A DNA stretch of 64,000 nucleotides from Actinoallomurus sp963823735 (GCA_963823735.1 CAWGMO010000002.1:868001-932000), one strand, 5' to 3'. Shown: positions 27,072-37,258, counted from the first letter of the stretch. The notes: generated by a model from the sequence alone, not told the origin. A program made the numbers and translations.

Positions 27072-28492
27072 ACGCCTCCGGCACCGAGCAGGTGTTCCGC
27101 CTGCCCGACCTCGGCGAGGGCCTGACCGAGGCCGAGATCCTGCACTGGCGGGTCGCGGTCGGCGACCTGGTCGACGATCGACCAGATCGTCGTGGACGTC
27201 GAGACCGCCAAGGCCGCGGTCGACGTCCCAGCCCGATCGCCGGAACCGTGGTCCGGCTGCACGGGGAGCCGGGCTCGGTCGTGGACGTCGGCGCGCCGCT
27301 GATCGCGGTCAGCTCGCAGGACGAGACGTACCGGGAGGAGGAACGCGCCGGTTCGGGCAACGTCCTCATCGGCTACGGCACCAGCGAGACCCCGAGGTCC
27401 CGCCGCCGCGCCGCCCGCGCCCGTACCCGCGAGGCCGCACGTCCCGCCCCGGGCGAGGCGGTACGTCCCGCCCAGGCCGTACGGCCCACCTCGCCCGAGA
27501 CCGTGCACCCCGCCCAAGCCGCGCGGCCCGCGCAGGCCGAGGCCGTACGCCCGACCCCGCCCGAGGCCGTACGCCCCGCCTCACCCGAGGCCGTACGTCC
27601 CGCCTCATCCGAGGCTCCGCGGGTCATCTCGCCGGTCGTACGGCGGCTGGCGCGTGCGCACTCGATCGACGTCGCGGCGCTGACGCCCAGCGGCCCCGGC
27701 GGCGTCGTGCTCCGGCGCGACATCGAGGCCGCCGTCGCCGCCACGACTCCCGCGAACGGGAACGGGAACGGGCACGCGCACGCCCCGGCGGAGGCGCCCG
27801 ATGACGAGAACACGCGGATCCCGCTGCGGGGCGTACGGCGCGCCGTCGCGGAGAAGCTGTCCCGCAGCCGCCGCGAGATCCCCGACGCCACCACCTGGGT
27901 CGACGTCGACGCCACCGGGCTGCTGGAGCTGAAGAAGGAGATCAACGAGGGCGGTACCCGCGTGGGCACCCTCGCGCTCTTCGGCCGGATCTGCGTCGCG
28001 GCCCTGCGGAAGTACCCCGACCTGAACGCCTACGTCGACACCGAGCGCGAGGAGATCATGCAGGTGCGGCGGGTGCACCTCGGCTTCGCCGCGCAGACCG
28101 ACCGCGGTCTCGTCGTCCCGGTCGTGCACGGCGCCGACGCTCTCACGCTCGCCGAGCTGTCGGACCGCCTGCGCGAGCGCACCGCCGACGCGCGCGAGGG
28201 GCGCCTGAAGCCGCAGGACCTGACCGGCGGCACGTTCACGCTGAACAACTACGGCGGGTTCGGCGTCGACGGCTCCACGCCGATCATCAACCACCCCGAG
28301 GCAGCGATGCTGGGCGTCGGCCGGATCTTCGAACGCCCCTGGGGCGTCGACGGCGAGATCAGGCTGCGCCCGATCACGCAGTTGTCCCTGACGTTCGACC
28401 ACCGGGTCTGTGACGGCGGCGTGGCCGGCGGTTTCCTGCGGTTCGTCGCCGACTGCGTCGAGCGGCCCGCGACGCTGGTCGCCAACCTCTGA
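27068..28492 (+). CDS. 2-oxoacid dehydrogenase E2 (dihydrolipoyl acyltransferase); two compensating indels in the lipoyl domain
   Basis: 474 codons as read. The lipoyl domain starts FRLPDLGEGLTEAEI. Between an extra G near 27178 and a lost base near 27230 the frame is shifted; in the shifted frame the conserved lipoyl-lysine motif DVETAKAAVDVP is intact, and normal frame resumes at SPIAGTVVRLHGEPG. A linker of repeated EAVRPASP-like units leads to the E1/E3-binding domain (VRRLARAHSIDVAALTPSG) and the catalytic domain with TFDHRVCDGG. The two small errors scramble about 17 residues in the deposited frame. The gene is otherwise normal. Confidence 0.88.
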   Translation: MNASGTEQVFRLPDLGEGLTEAEILHWRVAVGDLVDDRPDRRGRRDRQGRGRRPSPIAGTVVRLHGEPGSVVDVGAPLIAVSSQDETYREEERAGSGNVLIGYGTSETPRSRRRAARARTREAARPAPGEAVRPAQAVRPTSPETVHPAQAARPAQAEAVRPTPPEAVRPASPEAVRPASSEAPRVISPVVRRLARAHSIDVAALTPSGPGGVVLRRDIEAAVAATTPANGNGNGHAHAPAEAPDDENTRIPLRGVRRAVAEKLSRSRREIPDATTWVDVDATGLLELKKEINEGGTRVGTLALFGRICVAALRKYPDLNAYVDTEREEIMQVRRVHLGFAAQTDRGLVVPVVHGADALTLAELSDRLRERTADAREGRLKPQDLTGGTFTLNNYGGFGVDGSTPIINHPEAAMLGVGRIFERPWGVDGEIRLRPITQLSLTFDHRVCDGGVAGGFLRFVADCVERPATLVANL

Positions 28493-28521
28493 GCGCGCGG
28501 TAGGACGGCGGGCTTTGAGAC

Positions 28522-29136
28522 CTAGGGCTCGCGGACGCGGAGGCCGTCGAACGCCATGTCGCAGACCGTGTCGGCGAGCTCGTCGCCCTTCATGCCGCCA
28601 CGCGGTTTGTACCACTCGACCAGCGAGTTGACCATGCCGAACAGCAGGCGGCCGGTGACGGCCGGGTCGATGCCGGGGCGGATGTCGCCCTCGGCCTCGG
28701 CCTGGGCGACCAGCTCGGAGACGAGGTGGTCGAACTCGCGGCGGCGGGCCAGCGCGCGGCGTTCGACGGCGGTGTTGCCACGGATGCGGAGCAGCAGGGT
28801 CACGAACGGGAGGCGTTCGACGAGCACCGCGACGCTGGCGCGGATGAGGTGCTCCAGGCGCTCGACCGCGCGGCCGGACATCGCGGTGGTCTCGTCGGCG
28901 GCGGCGAACAGGCCGTCGAGGGCGCGGTCGACGGCCAGCTGGAGGAGCTCGTCCTTGCTGGCCACGTGGTAGTAGATCGCGGACTTGGTGATCCCCAGCT
29001 TCTTGGACAGGTCGTCCATGCTGGTGCCGTCGTAGCCGCGTTCGTTGAACACCTTCACCGCGACCTGCAACAAGGATTCCCTGTCGTAGCCAGGGCGTCC
29101 GCGCCGCTGCGGCCTGGTGCTGTCTGCGGTGGTCAC
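28522..29136 (-). CDS. TetR-family repressor, PaaR type
   Basis: 204 residues. The N-terminal HTH is FNERGYDGTSMDDLSKKLGITKSAIYYHV, read in parts as GYDGTSMDDLS and ITKSAIYYHV; this YYHV form is common in fatty-acyl or aryl-CoA responsive TetRs. GTG start at 29136. It is divergent from the enoyl-CoA hydratase gene, and a palindrome lies in the gap at 29156-29169. A second copy sits before paaZ. Together these mark it as repressor of the phenylacetate genes, probably released by phenylacetyl-CoA (family inference). Confidence 0.85.
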   Translation of the reverse strand: MTTADSTRPQRRGRPGYDRESLLQVAVKVFNERGYDGTSMDDLSKKLGITKSAIYYHVASKDELLQLAVDRALDGLFAAADETTAMSGRAVERLEHLIRASVAVLVERLPFVTLLLRIRGNTAVERRALARRREFDHLVSELVAQAEAEGDIRPGIDPAVTGRLLFGMVNSLVEWYKPRGGMKGDELADTVCDMAFDGLRVREP

Positions 29137-29155
29137 GTCACGAGTATTGCAGCCG

Positions 29156-29169
29156 ACCGAACGTACGGT
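29156..29169. promoter_or_regulatory. Probable PaaR operator 1
   Basis: ACCG-AA-CG-TA-CGGT palindrome in the divergent gap between the TetR gene and the enoyl-CoA hydratase gene. It fits the ACCGNNCGNNCGGT core that I recall for corynebacterial PaaR. Confidence 0.65.
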
Positions 29170-29213
29170 CGAGAATGATCCGCTGAAACACCACCTGGCC
29201 TGGAGAGGTGCCC

Positions 29214-29951
29214 ATGACGGAAACGTTGACGGTGAGCGAGCAGGACGACCGGATCGTCGTCGTCCTGCGCCGGCCGGAGGCCAGGAACGCCATCAACGCG
29301 GCCATGATCGAGGAGCTGCACGGGGTGTGCGACGCACTGGAGCGGCGCCCCCGGATGATGTTGCTGACCGGCGACGGCGGGACGTTCGCCGCCGGCGCGG
29401 ACATCGGCGAGCTGCGGGAGCGCGGCCGTGAGGAGGCGCTCTCCGGCATCAACAGCCGGCTCTTCGACCGGATCGCACGCCTGCCGCTGCCGACGGTCGC
29501 CGCCGTCGACGGGTACGCGCTGGGCGGCGGCGCCGAGCTGACGTACGCCTGCGACATCAGGCTCGCGAGCCCGGCCGCGAGGTTCGGCAACCCCGAGCCG
29601 GGCCTGGGGATCCTCGCCGCGGCCGGCGCGTGCTGGCGGCTCGGCGAGCTGGTCGGCCGGTCGGTCGCCAAGCAGGTGCTGCTCGGCGGCCGGACGCTCA
29701 CCGCCGAGGAGGCGGAGCGGTTCGGCCTGGTCGCCGAGGTGGTCGAGGCGGAGGACCTGGTGGCGAGCGCGCACCGGCTGCTGGACCGGATGGCGCGCAG
29801 CTCCACGACCGCGCTGCGGCTGACCAAGCTCGTCCTGGACGCCGACGGCCCGCACCCGCTGGCCGACGACCTGGCGCAGGCCGTGCTGTTCGAGACCGAG
29901 GACAAACGGGACCGGATGCAGCGGTTCCTGGAGCGGAGGAAGTCATCATGA
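29214..29951 (+). CDS. Enoyl-CoA hydratase/isomerase (phenylacetate pathway)
   Basis: 245 residues from ATG 29214, with GGAGAGG 6 bases upstream (a GTG six bases earlier overlaps that site and is less likely). Crotonase motifs: AARNAI-like PEARNAINAAM, oxyanion hole AAGADIGEL, and DGYALGGGAELTYACDIRLAS with the second glycine-rich hole. A glutamate follows in NPEPGLGI. It hydrates or isomerises the ring-opened CoA intermediates (PaaF/PaaG role). The gene overlaps the next start as ATGA. Confidence 0.88.
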   Translation: MTETLTVSEQDDRIVVVLRRPEARNAINAAMIEELHGVCDALERRPRMMLLTGDGGTFAAGADIGELRERGREEALSGINSRLFDRIARLPLPTVAAVDGYALGGGAELTYACDIRLASPAARFGNPEPGLGILAAAGACWRLGELVGRSVAKQVLLGGRTLTAEEAERFGLVAEVVEAEDLVASAHRLLDRMARSSTTALRLTKLVLDADGPHPLADDLAQAVLFETEDKRDRMQRFLERRKSS

Positions 29952-30796
29952 GCCCGAAAATCGTGGGTGTGATCGGCGGCGGCCGGATGGGCGCGGGCAT
30001 CGCCCAGTCCTTCGCCGTGATCGGCGCCGAGGTCGTCGTGGTCGAGGCCGGCACCGAGGCCGCCGAGGCGGCGCGCGGCCGGATCGCGGCGGGTGTCCGC
30101 AAGGCGGCCGAGCGCGGCAAGCTGCCGGTGGACGAGGCCGACGTGCTCGGCCGCGTACGCCTGGTCGCGGCCGTCGGCGACCTGCCGCGGGACGCGGAGC
30201 TGGTCGTCGAGGCCGTCCCCGAGCGGGCGGACATGAAGGCCGGGGTCCTCGCCGCGGCGGAGAACGCCGTGGGCGACGACACCGTGCTGGCCTCCAACAC
30301 CAGCTCCCTGTCGATCACCGAGCTGGCCGCCGCCCTGCGCGCCCCGAACAGGTTCCTCGGCATGCACTTCTTCAACCCCGTGCCGGCGTCGACGCTGGTC
30401 GAGCTCGTGATCGGCCCGGAGACCTCCGGCGGCGTACGCGACCGCGCCCTGGAGTGGGTGCGGGCGCTGGGCAAGACCGAGGTGGTCGTGAAGGACTCCC
30501 CCGGTTTCGCCACCAGCAGGCTGGGCGTGCTGCTCGGCCTGGAGGCGATCCGGATGCTGGAGGAGGGCGTCGCGGACGCGGAGTCGATCGACCGGGCGAT
30601 GGAGCTGGGCTACCGGCACCCGATGGGGCCGCTGCGCTCCACGGACCTGGTGGGGCTCGACGTGCGGCTGGCGATCGCCGAACACCTGCACGCCACGCTC
30701 GGCGACCGGTTCGCGCCGCCGGAGCTGCTGCGCGAGAAGGTCGCCCGCGGCGAGCTGGGCCGCAAGACCGGCCGGGGCTTCCACGACTGGTCCTGA
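29948..30796 (+). CDS. 3-hydroxyacyl-CoA dehydrogenase (PaaH/3-hydroxybutyryl-CoA dehydrogenase type)
   Basis: 282 residues, single-domain form. NAD-binding GVIGGGRMGAGIAQ at the N-terminus, catalytic histidine in GMHFFNPVP, ASNTSSLSIT, and the C-terminal domain ending GRKTGRGFHDW. It oxidises the 3-hydroxyadipyl-CoA formed by the hydratase encoded just upstream, to be cleaved by a thiolase that is not in this window. Confidence 0.92.
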   Translation: MSPKIVGVIGGGRMGAGIAQSFAVIGAEVVVVEAGTEAAEAARGRIAAGVRKAAERGKLPVDEADVLGRVRLVAAVGDLPRDAELVVEAVPERADMKAGVLAAAENAVGDDTVLASNTSSLSITELAAALRAPNRFLGMHFFNPVPASTLVELVIGPETSGGVRDRALEWVRALGKTEVVVKDSPGFATSRLGVLLGLEAIRMLEEGVADAESIDRAMELGYRHPMGPLRSTDLVGLDVRLAIAEHLHATLGDRFAPPELLREKVARGELGRKTGRGFHDWS

Positions 30797-30834
30797 CCCG
30801 CTTTCCTCCCGCAGATCCGCGGAGTAATATTCTG

Positions 30835-30848
30835 ACTGAACGTACGGT
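30835..30848. promoter_or_regulatory. Probable PaaR operator 2
   Basis: ACTG-AA-CG-TA-CGGT differs from the copy at 29156 by one base in the 14-base core. It lies 28 bases before the TTG start of paaZ, where a bound repressor would block the paaZABCDE operon. Confidence 0.65.
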
Positions 30849-30875
30849 CGGTAATTCGAGCTATGGAGGGCCACG

Positions 30876-32938
30876 TTGGCTCCGCTGAGCAGCTACGTCT
30901 CCGGTTCCTGGCATGTCGCGCCGGACGAAGGCGCCCCGTTGAAGGACGCCGTGACGGGTGAGGAGATCGCCCGGATCTCCTCGACGGGCGTCGACATGGC
31001 CTCCGCGCTGGAGTACGGCCGCCGCGTCGGCGGCCCCGCGCTGCGCGAGCTGACCTTCCACCAGCGCGCCGTGCTGCTCAAGGCCCTCGGGCTGTACCTG
31101 CGCGAGCACCGCGACGAGCTGTACGCCCTGTCGGCGCGCACCGGGGCGACCCGCGCCGACTCCCAGATCGACGTCGACGGCGGCATCGGCGTCCTGCTGT
31201 CGCTACGCGAGCAAGGGCAAGCGCGAGCTGCCCAACGACACCGTCCTCATCGACGGCGCCGTCGAGCCGCTCGGCAAGGGCGGCACGTTCTCCGGCCAGC
31301 ACATCTGCGTCCCGCTGCCGGGCGTCGCGGTGCAGATCAACGCGTTCAACTTCCCGATGTGGGGGCCGCTGGAGAAGTTCGCCCCGGCGTTCCTGGCCGG
31401 CATGCCGAGCCTGATCAAGCCGGCGAGCCAGACGGCGTACCTCACCGCCCGCCTGGTCGAGCTGATCGTCGAGTCGGGCATCCTGCCCGAGGGCACGCTG
31501 CAGTTCGTGTGCGGCGGCGTGGGCGACCTGCTCGACCACCTCACCGAGCAGGACCTGGTGGCCTTCACCGGCTCCGCCTCGACGGCCGCGGCGGCTGCGC
31601 ACCCACCCGAACGTCATCGGCCGCGCGGTGCGCTTCAACGCCGAGGCCGACTCGCTGAACTGCTCGATCCTCGGGCCGGACGCGCGCCCGGGCACCCCGG
31701 AGTTCGACCTGTTCGTCAAGCAGCTCGTGCCGGAGATGACGGTGAAGGCGGGCCAGAAGTGCACCGCCATCCGCCGCGCCTTCGTGCCGGCGCGACCTCA
31801 TGGACGACGTCGCCTCGGCGGCGAGCGAGCGGCTGGCGACGCGTGAAGATCGGAAACCCGTCCGACCCGGACGGTGCGCATGGGCGCGCTCGCCGGCCTG
31901 GAGCAGCGCGAGGAGGTCCGCCGCAGCCTGAAGGCGCTGCTGACCGCCGGCAGCGTGGTCTTCGGCGACCCCGACCAGGTCGACGTCATCGGCGCCGACG
32001 CCGAGCGCGGCGCGTTCATGTCGCCGGTCCTGCTGCGCGCCGACGACCCCGAGCGCGCCGAGCCGCACGAGGTCGAGGCGTTCGGGCCGGTCAGCACCCT
32101 GATGCCGTACCGCGACGCCGCGCACGTCATCGCCCTCGCCGCGCGCGGCCAGGGCAGCCTGGTCGGCTCGCTCGTCACGGCCGACCCCGACTTCGCGCGC
32201 CGAGGTCGTGCTCGGCGTCGCGCCGTGGCACGGCCGGCTGCTCGTCCTCAACGCCGAGGACGCCAAGGAGTCCACCGGGCACGGCTCGCCGCTGCCCGAT
32301 GCTCGTCCACGGCGGCCCCGGCCGCGCCGGCGGCGGCGAGGAGATGGGCGGCATGCGCGGCGTCCTGCACCACATGCAGCGCACCGCCGTGCAGGGCTCG
32401 CCCGAGCATGCTCACCGCGATCACCGGCCGCTGGGCCCCGGGCACGCGCGCGCACGGAGACGGCGTCCACCCGTTCCGCAAGCACCTGGAGGACCTGAAG
32501 GTCGGCGACACGGTCGTCGCCGGGCCCCGTACGGTCACGATCGAGGACATCGAGCACTTCGCGGAGTTCACCGGCGACACCTTCTACGCCCACATGGACG
32601 AGGAGGCGGCGCGGGCCAACCCGTTCTTCGACGGCCGCGTCGCGCACGGCTACCTGTGCGTGTCGCTTCGCCGCCGGCCTGTTCGTCTCGCCCGAACCCG
32701 GCCCGGTGCTGGCCAACTACGGCCTGGAGAACCTGCGGTTCCTGACGCCGTCGGTGCCCGGCGACGAGCTGACCGTGAAGCTCACCGCCAAGCAGATCAC
32801 GCCCCGCGAGGGCGCGGACTACGGCGAGGTCCGCTGGGACACCGAGGTCGTCAAGCAGGACGGCGCCTCGGTCGCCGCGTACGACGTGCTGACGCTGGTC
32901 GCCAAGCGGCCCGGCGGGCAGGAGGACCGGTGGAGTGA
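30876..32938 (+). CDS. paaZ: paaZ, aldehyde dehydrogenase / oxepin-CoA hydrolase fusion; many apparent frameshifts
   Basis: TTG start with GGAGGG 5 bases upstream. Read across at least nine single-base insertions (near 31203, 31594, 31793, 31841, 31871, 32203, 32300, 32408 and 32669) it gives a normal PaaZ. The N-terminal aldehyde dehydrogenase has INAFNFPMWGPLEKF, catalytic glutamate in FNAEADSLN and cysteine in GQKCTAIRR. The C-terminal MaoC hydratase has FTGDTFYAHMDEEAA and FFDGRVAHGYL. It opens the oxepin-CoA ring and oxidises the aldehyde. Residues between the breaks are fully conserved, so I regard the breaks as sequence errors. Its TGA (32936-32938) overlaps the paaA ATG. Confidence 0.85.
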
Positions 32939-33890
32939 TGACCGAGCGGAGACCCTCGAACGGCACTTCGACGCGACGATCGCGCACGACCAGCGGATCG
33001 AGCCGCGCGACTGGATGCCGGAGGGCTACCGCAAGACGCTGGTCCGCCAGATCGCCCAGCACGCGCACTCGGAGATCATCGGCATGCAGCCCGAGGGCGA
33101 CTGGATCACCCGGGCGCCGTCGCTGCGCCGCAAGGCGATCCTGCTGGCCAAGGTGCAGGACGAGGCCGGCCACGGGCTGTACCTCTACTCGGCCGCCGAG
33201 ACGCTCGGCGCCGACCGCGCGGACCTGACCGACAAGCTGATCGCCGGCCGGCAGAAGTACTCCTCGATCTTCAACTACCCGACGCTGACCTACGCCGACG
33301 TCGGCGTCATCGGCTGGCTGGTCGACGGCGCCGCGATCTGCAACCAGGTGCCGCTGTGCCGCTCGCTCCTACGGCCCGTACGCGCGGGCGATGATCCGGA
33401 TCTGCAAGGAGGAGTCCTTCCACCAGCGGCAGGGCTACGAGCTGCTGATGACGATGATGCGCGGCACCGACGAGCAGCGCGCGATGGTGCAGGACGCCGT
33501 CGACCGGTGGTGGTGGCCGTCGCTGATGATGTTCGGCCCGCCCGACGACCGAGTCGCCGAACACCGCGCAGTCGATGGCGTGGGGGATCAAGCGGCACAC
33601 CAACGACGAGCTGCGGCAGCGGTTCGTCGACATGACCGTGCCGCAGGCCGAGGCGCTCGGCGTCACGCTGCCCGACCCCGAGCTGCGCTGGAACGAGGAG
33701 CGCGGGCACCACGACTTCGGCGCAGCTCGACTGGGACGAGTTCAAGCGCGTGATCAGCGGCGACGGCCCGTGCAACGCCGAGCGGATCGCGCACCGCCGC
33801 GCGGCCCACGAGGACGGCGCCTGGGTGCGCGAGGCCGCCGCCGCGTACGCCGCGAAGCACGGCCGCACGCAGGAGGCGCAGGCGGCATGA
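32938..33890 (+). CDS. paaA: paaA, phenylacetyl-CoA epoxidase catalytic subunit; frameshifted
   Basis: ATG 32938. A shift occurs near 32950, then a long conserved stretch follows: DQRIEPRDWMPEGYRKTL, with iron ligands in KVQDEAGHGLYLY and later CKEESFHQRQGYEL. Further extra bases lie near 33368, 33551 and 33722. Joined length is about 315 residues, normal for PaaA, the di-iron monooxygenase that forms the 1,2-epoxide of phenylacetyl-CoA. The stop overlaps paaB. Confidence 0.87.
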
Positions 33891-34187
33891 GCGAGCACCG
33901 TCACGGCACCGACTGGCCGCTGTACGAGGTGTTCGTGCGCGGCAAGCGCGGCCTCAACCACGTGCACGTCGGCTCGCTGCACGCCGCCGACGACGAGATG
34001 GCGCTGCGCCACGCCCGCGACGTCTACACCCGGCGCAACGAGGGCGTCAGCATCTGGGTGGTCGCGGCCGCCGGACATCACCGCGTCCAGCCCGGACGAG
34101 AAGGACCCGTTCTTCGCGCCGAGCGGCGACAAGGTCTACCGGCACCCGACGTTCTACGACATCCCCGACGACGTCCCGCACATGTGA
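33887..34187 (+). CDS. paaB: paaB, epoxidase structural subunit; one frameshift
   Basis: Starts MSEHRHGTDWPLYEVFVRGKRG, followed by the GLNHVHVGSLHA stretch diagnostic of PaaB. One extra base near 34074 shifts the frame; the rest reads ASSPDEKDPFFAPSGDKVYRHP and ends DDVPHM. About 99 residues, the usual size. It bridges PaaA and PaaC in the epoxidase complex. Confidence 0.87.
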
Positions 34188-34195
34188 GGCGACCG

Positions 34196-35092
34196 ATGTC
34201 GACACCGACAACGCGCTACGACGGCGCTCGACCGAGCGAGCACGACGACGCGACCACTGGGCGTTCGGCACCGGCTTCGACGACCCGCTCGCCGGCGTCG
34301 ACACGACCGTGCCCGACGGCGTCGACGCGCGCCGACCTGGCGGCGTACTGCCTGATGCTCGGCGACGACGCGCTGGTCATGCTCGCACCGGCTCCCGGAG
34401 TGGTGCACGCGCGCGCCCGAGCTGGAGGAGGAGATCGCGCTGGCCAACATCGCGCTCGACCTGCTCGGCCAGGCCCGGCTGCTGCTGCGCCGCGCGCCGG
34501 GCTGCGGTCGACGGCACCGGGCCGCGAGCGAGGACGCGCTGGCCTTCTTCCGCGACGCCGAGCGAGTTCCGCAACGTCGCGGCTGGTCGAGGCGCCGAAC
34601 GGCGACTTCGCGTACCGATCGTCCGGCTGCTGGTGTTCTCGACCTGGCGGCTGGCGCTGCTCGACCGGCTGCGCGACTCGCGCGACCCGGTGCTCGCCGC
34701 GATCGCCGCCAAGGGCGTCAAGGAGCTGACCTACCACCGCGACTACGCCGCGCCGCTGGGTCGCTCCGGCTCGGCGACGGCACCGACGAGTCGCACCGGC
34801 GGGCCCAGGACGGCGCTCGACGCCGTCTGGCCGCTGCTCGACGAGCTGTTCACGCACGCACGAGGTCGAGCGGCGGCTGGCCGCGGCCGGCGTCGGCGTC
34901 GACCCGGCGGCGCTGCGCGACGAGGTCGACGCGTGCTCGACAGGTGCTCTCCGCGGCGACGCTGCGGCCGCCCGGACGGCCGCGCCGGCGCGCGGCGCCG
35001 TACGGGCGCGACGGCGGCACACCGAGGCGCTGCGCGAGCTGCTCGCCGAGCTGCAGGGCGTGGCCCGCGCGCACCCGGGGGCGACATGGTGA
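34196..35092 (+). CDS. paaC: paaC, epoxidase structural subunit; heavily frameshifted
   Basis: Seen across many frame changes, dense at about one per 50-80 bases: AAYCLMLGDDALVM, RLPEWCTRAPELEEEIALAN in parts, IALDLLGQARLLL, EAPNGDFAY, VRLLVFSTWRLALLDRL and KELTYHRDYAA. These are the conserved PaaC blocks in the right order. The start MSTPTTRYDG follows the paaB stop by 8 bases. The exact residue count cannot be given. Confidence 0.8.
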
Positions 35093-35598
35093 CCACGCTC
35101 CGACGCGACGCCGCGGGCGGTCGCCGCAGTCGGTGACCGACCCGGAGCTGCCGATGCTGACCCTGGCCGACCTCGGCGTGCTGCGCGACGTCGACGACCG
35201 GACGGCGGCACGGTCGTCGTGACGATCACGCCGACCTACTCCGGCTGCCCGGCGATGGGCGACATGCGCGACGACCTGGTGCACGCGCTGCGCGCGGCCG
35301 GGTTCGCCGAGGTCGAGGTCCGCCGGTGCTGGCCCCGCCTGGTCCACCGACTGGATCACCGACGGCGGGCGCCGCAAGCTCGCCGCGGCCGGCATCGCGC
35401 CGCCCGGGCCGGCGCCGCGCCGCGCCGCCGGCCCGGTGCCGCTGCACGCTCGGGCCGACCCGGCGCGCCGTGCGCGCTGCCCGCGGTGCGGCTCGGCGGA
35501 CACCGGCGAGACCTCGCGAGTTCGGCGCCACCGCGTGCAAGGCGCTGTACCGCTGCCGCGACTGCCGCGAGCCGTTCGAGCACGTCAAGGAGATCTGA
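35086..35598 (+). CDS. paaD: paaD, epoxidase accessory (SUF-like, zinc/Fe-S) protein; frameshifted
   Basis: ATG 35086 overlaps the paaC stop. Reads VTDPELPMLTLADLGVLRDV and ITPTYSGCPAMGDMRDDL, the MIP18/PaaD motif, and the C-terminal zinc finger RCPRCGSADTGET and CKALYRCRDCREPFEHVKE. At least four single-base breaks are present. PaaD is needed to mature the epoxidase or its reductase. Confidence 0.85.
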
Positions 35599-35605
35599 GC
35601 CGGCC

Positions 35606-36704
35606 ATCGACGCCGAGCGGCGCTCGCGCGGCCGAGCTTCCACCCGCTGACGCGTGGCCGCGCGTCGAGCGGCTCGCCGACGACGCCGTCGCGGTCACCT
35701 TCGACGTGCCCGACGAGCTGCGCCGAGCGAGTACGCGTTCGCGCCCGGCCAGTCGCTGACCCTGCGGCGCGTGGTCGACGGCCGCGACGAGCGCCGCTCG
35801 TACTCGATCTGCGCGCCGGCCGGCGCGCGCGCCGCGGGTCGGCGTCCGCGAGGTGCCCGGCGGGTTCTGTCTCCTCCTGGCTGGTCCACGAGGTGCGGCC
35901 CGGCGACGCGATCGAGGTGCATGCCGCCGTCGGGCACGTTCACGCGCCGACCTGCGGCCGGCCGGCCGACCACGTGCTGATCGCCGCCGGCTCGGGCATC
36001 ACGCCGGTGCTGTCGCTCGCCGCGTCGGTGCTGGCGCGACCCGCGGCGCGCGCGTCACGCTGCTCTACGGCAACCGCCGCACCGACACGGTGATGTTCGC
36101 CGACGAGCTGGCCGACCTCAAGGACCGCTACGGCCCCGGCTGCAGCTGGTGCACGTGCTCTCCCGCGAGCCGCGCGACGCCGAGCTGTTCAGCGGCCGGC
36201 TCGACGCGGAGCGGCTGCGCGACGCTGCTGCCGGCCTGCTGCTCGCCGTCGGCGGACGTCGACCACTGGTGGCTGTGCGGCCCGCACGGGATGGTCACCG
36301 ACGCGCGCGACGTGCTCGCCGAGCTCGGCGTGCCGCGCCGAGCGGGTGCACCAGCGAGCTGTTCTACGTCGACGACGCTCCCGCCGGAGCCGGTCGCGGC
36401 CGACGAGGCCGACGGTCGACGGGCCGACCAGCGAGGTCACCGTCGTCCTCGACGGCCGCTCGACCACGCCGGGCCGCCGCCGCGACGTGCCGGTCCTGGA
36501 CGCCGCCCAGCGCGTCCGCGCCGACCTGCCGTTCGCCTGCAAGGGCGGCGTCTGCGGCACCTGCCGGGCCACGGGTCACCGACGGCGAGGTGCACGATGC
36601 GCCGCAACTACGCCCTCGAGCCGGCCGAGGTCGAGGCCGGCTTCGTGCTCACCTGCCAGTCGCTGCCCGTCTCCGACGCGGTCACCGTCGACTTCGACGG
36701 TTAG
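35606..36704 (+). CDS. paaE: paaE, epoxidase reductase (FAD/NAD plus 2Fe-2S); frameshifted
   Basis: The start is uncertain because no ATG or GTG follows the AAGGAG at 35588 in this sequence. Blocks in order: FAPGQSLTLRRVVDG, RRSYSIC, HVLIAAGSGITPVLSLA, VTLLYGNRRTDTVMFADEL, DHWWLCGPHGMV, then a plant-type ferredoxin domain with FACKGGVCGTC and VLTCQSLPVSD. The final TAG overlaps the convergent lipoprotein stop. It passes electrons from NADPH to PaaA. About ten single-base breaks. Confidence 0.83.
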
Positions 36705-37163
36705 TGGGCCGCGGCGTCGCAGTTCAGCGTCGTCTGGCCGGACGTGACGGTGATCTGCGGGTAGCCCGCGTGCGGGACCGCCGGGAACGTGACGTCCTTG
36801 GAGTGCTGGCCGGCCGCGAGGGTGAACGACTTGTGCGCCTCGGGCGGCGGCTCGGACTCGTCCGAGATGGTCAGGTCGACGCTGATGGTCGCCGGGCCCG
36901 CGTACTCCACGTGTACCTGCGTGCCGGAGCCCTTCTTCGGCGTACCAGGAGTTCAGGCACTTACCGAAGATGTGCGCGGCCTGGCCGGCGCTCTGGGGTT
37001 CGACCGCACCGGAGAACCCGGGGATGTTCGCCTTGGCCGCCGCGGGCTTGGGCGAGGACTTCGTTGTCTCCGACGGAGCCGACGAGGCCGAGCCACCGCC
37101 GGATGAGCCGCAGGCCGAGGTGGCCGCGAGCGCCGCGATGGAGATGATCGTCAGAAAACGCAT
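36701..37163 (-). CDS. Small lipoprotein, unknown; one frameshift near 36939
   Basis: Signal peptide with lipobox SACGSSGGG, then a Ser/Pro-rich stretch. After LNSWYA an extra G shifts the frame. The other frame continues as KKGSGTQVHVEYAGPATISV, a beta-rich domain ending TLNCDAAAH. Two cysteines (KCLNSW and LNCDA) may pair. The gene is convergent with paaE and shares four bases with its stop (TTAG). No family recognised; secreted Ig-like domain is a guess. Confidence 0.65.
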
Positions 37164-37258
37164 ACCCGTATGTTCGTGCACCACGGCAGAGTAGCCACGG
37201 CGGGCCCCTCTTTGCGCCGTTCGTTACCTCTCCTTGGCCCGCCCATGACCGTCCCCGG

